A DNA stretch of 64,000 bases from Cryptomeria japonica (taxonomy: Eukaryota > Streptophyta > Pinopsida > Cupressales > Cupressaceae), in contig NC_081406.1 in the NCBI RefSeq assembly GCF_030272615.1, positions 477,922,900-477,986,899 on the forward strand. The letters are read 5' to 3'. Below are positions 11,582-22,002 of the stretch, piece by piece; positions within the stretch are counted from its first letter, which is position 1, and every line of letters begins with the position of its first letter. The notes under the pieces were generated by a model that worked only from the letters and a program-made list of their open reading frames with translations, was not told where the DNA came from and did not search any database. Position numbers and translations under genes: made by a program.

Positions 11582-13021
11582 TGTATGCTGGAAATGTGGT
11601 ATCAACCTGCAAGAGGAGAAAAAAAATTCAAACACACACATGAAAGATTGCATTAGAGGTTAGAAATCAATTAAAACAAGTTAATAGATCTAAACTCTTT
11701 AAAATTGTTCCATGTTCCTCTATCTCCAAGGATATTCAAGATTCAAGGTGGCTCTCAACTTGGAAGAGCACTTGATTCTTTAAGATGACAACCTAAAGAA
11801 TGAGATTTATGATTCTAAGATCTAAATTGAATGCAACCAAGATCCTAGTGATGATTTAGATACGAAAGTAGATGATGATAGGATGCAAGATATTGATATG
11901 AAGCTTAAACTAGTATGAAAATGATACTAAGATTAAGCTAACATGATATATATAAGATTATAATGCTATCAAAATGATCTAAAATTCTATTCTATCAAAG
12001 AGAGATAAAATGCTTATTGTTATGAGACTATAAGTTTGATGCACAAAGACTTGATTGTTTTGAAGAAGGAATGGGCTCTATTTATAGGGAAAATAGGGCA
12101 ATGGATGGTCAAGATTGGATAATCTTATCAAGGGCCAGGATTGAAAGCTAATCAATCCATGTTTACAATTATCACCAATGAAATGATGACAATTGTCAAC
12201 AAGAGACTACTTGAGAGGAGATGTAAGAAGCATTAAATGCTTTAGAGGACATGAAGGTTACCTTAGGAGATAAGGTTAAGGTTAGGATAGAGTCATCCAA
12301 TGGATAAAGCTTTTACCCAAGGGGTAAACTCTTGTGCAAGGGTTAAGAAGATAACCAAGGGTAAAGCCATGACTGCCTGATAAGACCCCTGGGTTAGATG
12401 AAGGTTGAGTTAGGAAAAAAGTCTCTAACCATGCCAAAAGGGTGAGTTAACCATTAATGGTTTGGAAGAATTTGGGGACAAATTTGTAAGAGTCCTTCCA
12501 AATTTGGGGGAGCTCAACAAGTTAGCTTGTTGAAGACATAAAGGCTTTAATGCTTTTGGAGGACTTTCCTCCAAATTTGAGAAGTGACATCCTCAAATTT
12601 AGGGAAAAGGAATGATTGAAGGGTTTAGGCTAATTGATTAGGATCAGATGGGTTCTAGAAGAATTTAGAAAGGGGGTTTAGGAGGCAAGTGGGAGATGTA
12701 AGATTTTTCAAGTGGGTGGGGAAAATAGAATTAATTAAAATAAAATTAATTTATTTCAGTTGTGGTTGCAACTTGCATTTTTAGGATTTTGCAAGTGGGA
12801 GGATTTAATTAAATGTAAATTTAATTACATGGGCTAGAAGGGGGATTTAATTAAATGGCTTAGATAGAAGAAGGGTATATTAATTAAATCTTAATTTAAT
12901 TAATAGGCGATTAGAAGAATAGGGATATTAATTAAATCTTAATTTAATTAATTGGAAGAATTAAGAATAATTAAATGAATAAAATTCACTTAATTCATCA
13001 TGCAACTTTTAGGTGTCTACA
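11582..13021 (-). repeat. TatA 3' LTR
   Basis: Starts TGTATGCTGG and ends GGTGTCTACA. It aligns end to end with 20592-21997. AT-rich near-palindromes of TTAATTAAAT type (12800-12980) lie near its right end, the U3 start in minus orientation. Compared with the other LTR it has one extra internal duplication there, which explains the length difference. Confidence 0.92.
12078..12087 (-). promoter_or_regulatory. TATA box of the TatA 3' LTR
   Basis: CTATTTATAG on the plus strand reads CTATAAATAG on the minus strand, a canonical plant TATA box about 940 bp into the LTR. The same box is conserved at 21085-21094. Confidence 0.7.
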
Positions 13022-13038
13022 TTTTGCCCCTCTTTGAG
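13022..13038 (-). other. TatA polypurine tract
   Basis: TTTTGCCCCTCTTTGAG touches the left LTR; on the minus strand it is purine-rich. The identical tract borders the left LTR of TatB at 42612-42628. Confidence 0.85.
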
Positions 13039-13378
13039 TTAACGTGTGACCACATGTTGATTAAAAAAAATTGTCGTATATGATGCTGTGGATATGAAAA
13101 ATTGATTTGATATGAAAAGTCGATATGATGCCCCATATTTGATGAACGATATTGATGATGCCCCAGATATGAAGAATTGATTTGATATGAAACTGATGTC
13201 GATATGAAACTGATATCAAGATTTGATATGATAATGCCCCCTCGGGAGATCGTTCATGCACAAAAGGCATGAGTGATGTCTCAAAAGAAGAAGAATTCTA
13301 TTTGAAAGATAGAAGAGTGGATAGTAATGAAATGCATGGGTTTGATAAGATTGATTAGATTGATTGGATTAAGATCAA

Positions 13379-14400
13379 GTCTGGTTTCAAGTATGACACC
13401 TCTTGTATAAGACATGGATGATTGAGCATCTGGTTTCAGGAATGATACTGCTTGTATGAGACAAAGATGATGGAAGCGTGTGGTTTCAGGAATGATACCA
13501 ACTGTATATGACATGGATGATCGAGCGTCTGGTTTCAGGAATGATATATCCTATATAAGAGCTGATCAAAACCTCTGGTTTCAGGAACAATATATCTTGT
13601 ATAAGAGTTGATCAAAACATCTGGTTTTAGGAACGATATATCCTATATAAGAGCTAATCAAAACATCTAGTTTCAAGAAAGAGACAACTTGTATAAGACA
13701 TGATAGAAGATAGTTTGGAAGAAGGATGAAGATATGAAAGTGAAGAAAGATTCCATGATGATGCGATAGATATGCATGTGAGGGATGCAATGATGAATGT
13801 GACTAGATGATGCTACGTGTTTGGTCTGATGTTGTAAATCTTGAAGGAAAAATTCCCCCAACGAGGTCAAGATTTTTCCCCTTGCTGTTGATACTACTTT
13901 GATATGGATATGTACACTGATCACCAAGCCATGGTGGGATACAATTTGGATAACTAATTCAGATAAACCAAGGATAGTGATACGCTAAGTATGTCCAGGA
14001 TTGATAAGCATTTGTATCTTTCTAGTGATGTCTCAGATGGGTGGATATGAAATGTAAAATATGATTTGTGAAACATGTATTGCCATCAATTGATAAAGAT
14101 AAGGTTAAATAGAATAAAATCCAGCAGTTATACTGATCTAAGTCATTTTTTTGATTGGTTCGATGATTAATAAGAATGTCTGGTTTCAAAGAGTGAGTAC
14201 CCCATATAAGACCGGTCTGTCTGGTTTTGAGTGTACCTATCCTTGTATAAGACATGTTGATGTTGATGTTGATAGGGATTAATTATCAAGACTTGATGAT
14301 TGATAAGAATGTCTGGTTTCAAAGAGTGAGTACCCCGTATAAGACCGATCTATCTGGTTTCAAGTGTACCTATCCCTGTATAAGACATGTTTGATGTTGA
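13379..14400. repeat. TatA tandem field with TCTGGTTTCAGGAATGATA units
   Basis: About seven imperfect copies at 45-52-bp spacing (13379, 13430, 13480, 13529, 13574, 13619, 13668), each with TCTGGTTTCAGGAATGATA then TGTATAAGAC-like words. Diverged pairs follow at 14178-14250 and 14311-14390. TatB keeps two copies at 46161-46235. Open frames here only mirror the repeat. Confidence 0.85.
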
Positions 14401-14516
14401 TGTTGATTTTGAGTGATGAATTGATTAGCAAGACATTTGATCAGTTTGATTGCAGACTTTGAGATTTTTCCTGTTGTTTAATTTATTTGATGGATGGGCC
14501 ATGCGTTCATGCTTTG

Positions 14517-14715
14517 ATTTTCAATTTTTATTTGATTTTGTCGATTTTTTAATTTTTAGTTTTTGGATATTTTGATTTTTTGAGTTTTTGGATATTTCAA
14601 TTTTTTTGAGTTTTTGGATATTTCAATTTTTTTTAGTTTTGGGATATTTCGATTTTTTTTTAGTTTTTGGATTTTTTTTTAGTTTTTGGATATTTCGATT
14701 TTTTGGATTTTTTGG
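14517..14715. repeat. T-rich repeat in TatA
   Basis: Repeats of a roughly 30-bp unit, TTTTTTGAGTTTTTGGATAT. It is followed by a TGCCCCAATGT word. TatB has a counterpart at 46435-46830 followed by the same word, so it is an ancestral feature of the group. Confidence 0.8.
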
Positions 14716-14899
14716 ATTAGAAGAAAGATGTATTTGGTTGCCCCAATGTATAGAAAGACAAGGAATATTATGAATGGATGATTGAACCATTGAGGTGGAA
14801 ATGGATAGGATAAAGATGGAGGTAGCTTATGAGGAGACACATCAAGAGCTTTTTTGAAATCATGTTTTTGTCCTTAGTTTTAATCAAGATCAAGGATGG

Positions 14900-15440
14900 A
14901 AAAGGGGATTGGATAGAGATAGGATATGGATAGGAGAAACAAGATCATAGATAGTGATAGATGATGGAAGAAATGAAGAGATAGGATAAGGGATATGGAT
15001 TAGAGGACATGGATGAGGTGTAGCAAGATCATAGATAGCACTGGCTAATAGAAGAAATGAATAGATAGGATAAGGGATATGGATTAGAGGATACGGATGA
15101 GGTGAAGCAAGATCGTAGATAGCACTGGATGATAGAAGATATGACTAGATAGGATAACGAAGCAAGATTGTAGAAAGAACTAGATGATAGAAGCAATGAA
15201 TAGATAGGATATATGGTATGGATAATGTGATGCAAGATTGTAGAAAGAATTAGATGATAGAATCAATTAATAGATAGGATAGGGATATGGATTAGAGAAT
15301 ATGGATGAGGTGAAGAAAGATCATAGATAGTACTAGATGATATAAGAAATTAATAGATAGGATAAGGGATATGGATTTAGAGGATATTGATAAGGTGAAG
15401 CAAGATCATAGATAATGATGAAATTAGATAGGGTAATGGA
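14900..15440. repeat. Purine-rich tandem field in TatA
   Basis: Degenerate copies of a roughly 85-105-bp unit containing GATAGGATAAGGGATATGG and GAAGCAAGATCATAGATAG. Homologous wording, in fewer copies, occurs at 47080-47260 in TatB. The short ORFs it produces are not genes. Confidence 0.75.
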
Positions 15441-16209
15441 TATTGGAGGAAGGATAATGGTAAATATGGTAGGAAGAATAGAGTGGATTAACTTTGCCCC
15501 CAATCATAGAGGTTTTCATTTGCAAAGAGGTGATATGTAAGATTGTCACAACATTTTGCACCATCTAAATAAGTGTTCTTGAACTTTTCAAATATAGAGA
15601 CCCAACCCACACTTAGAACCTCCGAAAAATTCAACTAAACATTTCTAGCAACTAGGAAGTAGACTCAAAAGGGAAGAATCATCCCAAACTGGATCAAGGT
15701 ACTTAGTCTTTGATTACCCATGTGTGTGAAAGTGGGTTTATTCTAGCTCATATGATCATTGTAATCTTCAGAATCCAGCATGGTTAGCTACATGAGTTAC
15801 CTTGACTTCAAAAGCATCCTGGATAGACCCTCGCTGCCAGCGAGCATCCATAGCCCCAACGAGGTTATCATTGTAATCTCACAAATATTGCTCCATTGCT
15901 AGCCAGGCGTCCATAGCCCCAATGGAGTTACTTTCATGTTCCCATAGCCAAGCATTTTGATATTGCATTTGATTTCATTTTGCTTGATATTTCCATTTTT
16001 TGCTCATGCTTTTGATCTTTTGATATTTTTAAAAAAAAATTTCTCTTTATTTTTCTTGCATTGGCTTGTAAGTGATGAAACTTACATAGGTATAATAATT
16101 ATAGTGGCACAAAAGTAAGATTTTAGATTTTTCACTAGCCATGTCTTCAATTTAAGAGATCACAATGATTTAGAGCAATCTATTAAGCGTATGAGATATA
16201 GTAATCAAA

Positions 16210-17440
16210 AGATGTCAGTACCAAGATACGATAAGTGGTTCTTTTCTGGATTGAGTGCGTATCCCAACCAATAGAAAATGTTAAAGAGGAACAACCTTGG
16301 ATTCTAAAGCATTTCATGAATAGATATCTAGGAAAAGGACTAAACATGAGATTTGAGCATGGGCAAGTATTTGACAAAATGACACAAATGCCTATTTCAC
16401 AGATGATGAATTTATGCCAAGGATTGAATGATAGGGATGGAAGGATGGAAAAAAGGTGTTGGATAATAGATAGAATGTTTGAAGATTTGTGTGAGGATAG
16501 ATAGAAATGTATTCAGGATGAGTGTTGGTACACAACTTGAGAAGTGATGAAGAGAGATGAAAATCAAAGTTTGGGACATAAGGACCCAAAATAGATAGAG
16601 GAAATGATGGAAGAATAGTTTTGGAAATATGTTTAGATAGAGGGTTGAAAGAAGTTCAAAGATATATGCCTTTGTTGATCTTTCTTATGGATCATTTGAG
16701 GTGATGGAATGGTAGATGGAGGGAGGTAAGAACCCAAGATGGATGGAAGGGATGGAGAGTTTGACTTTGGAATGAAATGACCTAAGATAGATTTGGAGGA
16801 AGAAGAGTTTGACTTTCGAATGAAAGGACTGAAGATAGATTTGGAAGATGAATATTTTGACTTTGGAATGAAAGGACCTAAGATAGATTTGGAAGATTAA
16901 GAGTTTGAATTTGGAATGAAAGAACCTAAGATAGATTTGGAGGAAGAAAGGATTCCTTGATCTTGATCTTGACTTGGAGTAGGATCATTTGAACTTTTTT
17001 CTTGATTTTCAATTAGATTAGTGGAGGAGATAGAAGGGATATCATGATTTTGTTTAGAAGATGGATGTTGAATGGGACTCTGCTCTTGAGATGAAAGGGG
17101 ATCATCGTGGACGGAATACCAAAGGATTAGGGGATTATCATAAGATTCTTGATAGGTGGGATCTTGATAAAAAAGGGGATTAGATTAGAGAGCCATGATA
17201 TCTTGATCTTGATTTACGCTAGGAGTCATTTCCTTTGACTAAGTTTCTTTTTTCTTGGTTTGATGATGAATGGTCATATGAATGATAAAAGTTGATGTTT
17301 TTGATAGGTTTATGTAGAGAAATTTACTCCTTTTGATAAGGGCCATAGGACTAGGTTGTCTCTTCTTTAACTTAGTTTTGTAATGAAGACTTGCTCTTCT
17401 CAAAATATGAGGAGTGGTCATATACGAATGATCAATGGTT
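16210..17440 (-). pseudogene. Decayed Ser/Pro-rich ORF of TatA
   Basis: Minus-strand remnants of the protein that is still long in TatB (47747-50563). Shared landmarks are a GPYVP peptide (coded near 16585, from sequence reading GGGACATAAGGACCCAAAAT on the plus strand), a Gln/Asp/Ile-rich segment (about 16960-17230), and the same order relative to the repeat fields. The frame is broken by many stops; the longest open piece is 65 codons. No function can be assigned. Confidence 0.55.
16756..16948. repeat. Four-copy 48-bp tandem repeat in TatA
   Basis: Copies begin at about 16756, 16805, 16852 and 16901, each with GAGTTTGACTTTGGAATGAA and CCTAAGATAGATTTGGA. It lies inside the decayed Ser/Pro-rich ORF. 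Confidence 0.85.
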
Positions 17441-17879
17441 TCCTTTGATGTTTGGATTGAGATACTTCGTTTGAAAATTGAAGCCTACATTATCAAGTAA
17501 AGATTTAGTTAGATTCACCTCCACGACAAAGTGTGTCAAATGATATGGATAAAGTCTCCCGATATGGAAACCTGATTTGACGACTTAAGTCTAAAGTAGG
17601 TATGATTGTTTGATAGAATCCATTAGATGATGGACCTTTTGATCAAGGTGATGATAATACCTGATTTTGATAGGATAAAGTCTTATCGCTAGATAGTTTT
17701 GGATTTGACAACTTTTGTTCTAAGACTGACTTGTTTGATTTGGAAATAATTTCATTGGTGTTTCTGATTTGATTTCTTATGACCATGTTCAATATTGGAC
17801 CTGAAAGGATACTCAAGAAGTTTGATAAAATTTTCCAGAAAGGCTTGTTTTGCTCTCTAATTTTCTGAGTTTTGACCAT

Positions 17880-18245
17880 GCACTAAGCTAGAGACTAGAT
17901 GCACTAAATAATGATCCAGATGTGCCACAGAAGGCTCTCTATGTACTAAGCTACCTCTCCTATGCATTGACTCAGATTGTTTGAAAATGACTTCTCTAGA
18001 TGGGTTACGCGCTAATATGTCCCGATTACACACTTTTGTTTGGACTAAAAGCGCTATGATATGTCTCGAATGTGCTACACTGATGTCTAAATGCATTAGA
18101 CTGATGTTGATAAGCGATACCTAAAATTTCACCAGTATGATATTGGTTATGTGCTATTTTGAATTATGAAAGCTCTAAGATTCAGCTCGTATGCGCTAGA
18201 GAATGTTCCAGATGCGCTAGGAAGTTGCTCCTATGCACTAAACTA
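17880..18245. repeat. GCGCTA word repeats in TatA, inner cluster
   Basis: Irregular recurrence of ATGCGCTA and its one-base variants (ATGCACTA, ATGTGCTA) about every 20-30 bp. A second cluster lies at 20268-20510, next to the primer site. Confidence 0.7.
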
Positions 18246-19102
18246 CCATGATTGCTCTATTTTTACAATTTTTGAATTTTAACACTTTTGATTTTGATGG
18301 ATGATTTTGTTTTGGATACTCAAGCTTACTAAGTTGAATAGATAAACTCTTGATCACTTGGTTTGATATTCCCCTAATCTTGTTGGATGAAAGTCTTTCC
18401 TAAAAATAGTTGAAATGTTGATAACCATATCAAAAGATGCTTTGTTGGATGTGGAAATATTCTCCACTTTATGATTGTTCCTTGTTTGAACTGACTTTTG
18501 AGTTTGATTGTAGGATATTTTGCAATATATTTTAACATATGTGACAAGAATACATAGCAAACATGAAGACAATAGTCATCCTAATACTAAACATTGAGTG
18601 TATGTTCTTTTGAGAATGTGTTCAAATCCCCGATGTTATCACTGGTTTGATTTACAACAAAAGACACATCAGATAGACTCTTTATTCAAAGGTCATTGAC
18701 AATATCATAGCCCACTAGTCTCGATACTCCGTCAACTCAAATAGCCTTGTCACCCCCTAAGGGGTACCCATTATTTTGTCTTTTGCTAGAAATTAACTCA
18801 AAGTGAATTGCTTCACAATTGAGTAGTTATCTTAGGAGATATATGGTGAGTAATCTTGGGGGCGAATTCTTCCCCACCCTTGCACTATGATATTGCCAAT
18901 GTTTGGCAACTAACTCAACTCAAAGTTTCTAATGCTAAGGTTCGTAATCAGGATTTCATTTGGTCTTCAATGATAAACTCCCTCGGGAGGATTCCCAACC
19001 TTTAGAACAAAGAGTTTACGCATCGTAAAGATACTGGGGAAAGGCTAATCGCTGAGCAAAAACCATTGAAAGGGACTTTCATCACCCTCCACTTTTGATT
19101 AT

Positions 19103-19141
19103 AGTGGGTTGGATTACTTAGTGATAAAGTCGTTTCCCACT
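19103..19141 (-). promoter_or_regulatory. Conserved leader hairpin in TatA
   Basis: AGTGGG (19103-19108) pairs with CCCACT (19136-19141). The flanking sequence (to about 19165) is conserved in the TatC leader (33060-33120) and TatB leader (52070-52140). In TatB both arms have changed together to AGTGAG/CTCACT. It lies about 1.4 kb downstream of the primer site in the element's sense. Role inferred: packaging, dimerisation or translation control. Confidence 0.6.
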
Positions 19142-20267
19142 TAGGTCGTTTCCCTCACACCGACCTAAAATGTCTTTAAGAGTTTTTAGCTCCTCGACAG
19201 GGCAGACCTACTAAAGGATTTAAAATTCTTGAAGTATAGAAAGCATAAGAGTGGTTTGGCTTTTTGACCACCCAGTTAAGGGGAGAGCGTATACCTTCCA
19301 CTTTCAAGACAAGGCAAACAAGGTTCTTTTTAGCCTTCAAGACAATGATTTGCTAACTTCTATTTGGAGATGTTGCTCCAAAAAGCATGGTGTTCTTTTT
19401 AACCTTTCATAGCAAAGTGTGTATTTCCAAAACCTTTGAAAAATAAACTTGGTCAACAAAGTAAATCATGATGTTTGGTCAACAAAATTAAAGTCGATAA
19501 GGGAAACTTTCCCTCTTTGCCTTGCACAAAATAAAATGAGGTTCTTTTACTTTGTAATGAATTGAAATTAATCCTTTTAGGGACCAAAGGAAGGTGAAGT
19601 TCGTTTTAACCCTGCTGAAAGTAAATTTGCTTGTTCTTTTTAGAGCTCCAAACGAAATGTTTTCCCTAACTTTGTAGAAATGAAAGGTTTGTTTAGTTGT
19701 TCTTTTTACCATGCAATAGGAAAAAGATGAAGTTTTATTTTAAAACACCAAAAAGGAAGGCATGAAGTTCATTTTATGCATCCAAAATAAATCATGAGGT
19801 TCATTTTAAGCTTTTGCAGAAAAGGAGAGTGGATTCTTTTTAACCAACTTTTGTTGAAAGAAAGTGAAAAAAAAGAAACTTGAATCCTCTAAACTAACTC
19901 CTTCCCCTATACAAAAATAAATAAATAAATTAGAACCTACACACAGTCAGTGATCAAATGTTAGTGTGGGCTTACACAAGCCTAAATTATGATCTTGGTT
20001 ACAAATTTTACAATCCTAATCCTGAAATGCCCTGAAATTTGACTGTCTGAAATTTGGAGGATCTTCCAAAAACTAGATTTTGCATTATAACTCCTAGAGG
20101 TCCGAAACCCCTCTCAAACATCCTGACAATATATATGGAATATAACTTAAAGTATAAGAAAGAGTAACTTAAAGTATACTTAAATGTTATATTCCATATA
20201 TATATGCCTCCCACAAGCCTAATTTTTGACTCTGCTACAAACTTTTGCCTCTGCCAGCTCTATGCAC

Positions 20268-20510
20268 TAAACTATTGCACAGATGCGCTAAGAAATGATG
20301 TCTATGCGCTACGAAAAAGCACCTATGCGCTATTATGTGGCCCAAATGTGCTAAAATAGTGCTCCTATGTGTTTGACAAGCAGAAAAGAGTATGCACCAA
20401 GAAATTTACAAAATGTGCTAAAGAATGGCCTATAAGCACTAAACAATGCCATGGATGCACTAAAGTTTAGTACAGATGCGCTATAGAAAGTTTTGGATGC
20501 ACTATTCTGG
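20268..20510. repeat. GCGCTA word repeats in TatA, leader cluster
   Basis: About twelve occurrences of ATGCGCTA, ATGCACTA or ATGTGCTA in 240 bp, beside the primer site and so at the 5' end of the transcript. TatB and TatC have different words in the same place. Confidence 0.75.
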
Positions 20511-20569
20511 TATTTTGGGGTGATTGTTGTCTTTTACCTGCATGAAAAATGATGTTATTTTGGGGACAT

Positions 20570-20587
20570 GCCCCACGGTGGACGCCA
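20570..20587 (-). other. TatA primer-binding site
   Basis: On the minus strand: TGGCGTCCACCGTGGGGC, four bases inside the LTR. It resembles the complement of a plant tRNA-Lys 3' end. TatC has the near match TGGCACTCACTGTGGGGC. Confidence 0.75.
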
Positions 20588-20591
20588 AAAA

Positions 20592-21997
20592 TGTATGGTG
20601 GAAATGTGGTATCAACCTGCAAGAGGAGAAAACATTCAAACACACACATGAAACATTGCATTAGAGGTTAGAAATCAATTAAAACAAGTTAATAGATCTA
20701 AACTCTTTAAAATCATTCCATGTTCCTCTATCTCCAAGTATCTTTAAGATTCAAGGTGGCTCTTAGCTTGGAAGAGCACTTGATTCTTTAAGATGACAAC
20801 CTAAAGAATGAGATTTATGATTCTAAGATCTAAGTGGAATGCAACCAAGATCCTGGTGATTATTTAGATATGAAACTAGATGATGATAGGATGCAAGATA
20901 TTGATATGAACTTAAACTAGTATGGAAATGATACTAAGATGAAGCTAACATGATATATCTAAGATTATAATGCTATCAAAATGATCTAAAATTCTATTCT
21001 ATCAAAGAGAGATAATATTCTTAATGTTATGAGACTATAAGTTTGATGCACAAAGACTTGTTTGTTTTGAAGAAGGAATGGGCTCTATTTATAGGTAAAA
21101 TAGGGCAATGGATGGTCAAGATTGGATAATCTTATCAAGGGCCAGGATTGAAAGTTAATCAATCCATGTTTACAATTCTCACCAATGAGATTGTGACAAT
21201 TGTCAACAAGAGACTGCTTGAGAGGAGATGTAGGAAGCATTTAATGCTTTAGAGGACATGAAGGTTACCTTAGGAGATAAGGTTAAGGTTAGGATAGAGT
21301 CATCCAATGGATAAAGCTTTTACCCAAAGGGTAAACTCTTGTGCAAGGGTTAAGAAGATAACCAAGGGTAAAGCCATGAGTGCCTGATAAGACCCCTGGG
21401 TTAGATGAAGGTTGAGTTAGGCAAAAAGTCTCTAACCATGCCAAAAGGGTGAGTTAACCATTAATGATTTGGAAGACTTTGGGGACAAATTTGTAAGAGT
21501 CCTTCCAAATTTGGGGGAGCTCAACAAGTTAGCTTGTTGAAGACATAAAGGCTTTAATGCTTTTAGAAGACTTTCCTCCAAATTTGAGAAGTGACATCCT
21601 CAAATTTAGGGAAAAGGAATAATTGAAGGGTTTAGGCTAATTGATTAGGATTAGATGGGTTCTAGAAGAATTTAGAAAGGGGGTTTAGGAGGCAAGTGGG
21701 AGATGTAGGATTTTTCAAGTGGGTGGGGAAAATATAATTTAATTAAAATAAAATTAATTTATTTCAATTGTGGTTGCAACTTGCATTTGTAAGATTTTGC
21801 AAGTGGAGGGCTTTAATTAAATGTAAATTTAATTAAATGGGCTAGAAGGGGGATTTAATTAAATGTAAATTTAATTAAATGGCTTAGATAGAAGAAGGGT
21901 ATATTGATTAAATCTTAATTTAATTAATTTGAAGAATTAAGAATAATTAAATGAATAAAATTCACTTAATTAATTGTGCAACTTTTAGGTGTCTACA
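20592..21997 (-). repeat. TatA 5' LTR
   Basis: Pairs with 11582-13021; ends GGTGTCTACA at 21997. It drives the element if intact, with its TATA box at 21085-21094. Confidence 0.92.
21085..21094 (-). promoter_or_regulatory. TATA box of the TatA 5' LTR
   Basis: CTATAAATAG on the minus strand, identical to the box in the other LTR. Confidence 0.72.
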
Positions 21998-22002
21998 ACA
22001 GT
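21998..22002. other. TatA target-site duplication, right copy
   Basis: ACAGT, identical to 11577-11581. Removing TatA and one copy joins two halves of gene X. Confidence 0.92.

Larger units (their letters stand above)
11582..21997 (-). mobile_element. TatA: large non-coding LTR retrotransposon, gypsy/Tat-like
   Basis: A 10.4-kb element with 1440-bp and 1406-bp LTRs, perfect ACAGT duplications, a polypurine tract beside the left LTR and a primer site beside the right LTR, so it reads right to left. The 7.57-kb interior has no gag, protease, RT or integrase that I can recognise. It holds tandem-repeat fields, a conserved leader hairpin and a decayed Ser/Pro-rich ORF related to the one in TatB. 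It fits the class of large non-autonomous derivatives that depend on an autonomous relative. Tat-like assignment rests on LTR ends, the tRNA-Lys-like primer site and kinship to TatB; it is inference. Confidence 0.9.

Noticed and set aside
13379-13700. Regularly spaced repeats considered as a CRISPR-like array
   Set aside because: Repeats and spacers both drift, the context is a plant retrotransposon, and no cas genes exist.
13281-13927. Overlapping minus ORFs with repeated peptides such as SYTxGIIPET
   Set aside because: They mirror the 45-52-bp tandem repeat and have no coding signature.
14588-14773. Phe-rich plus ORF
   Set aside because: Product of the T-rich repeat.
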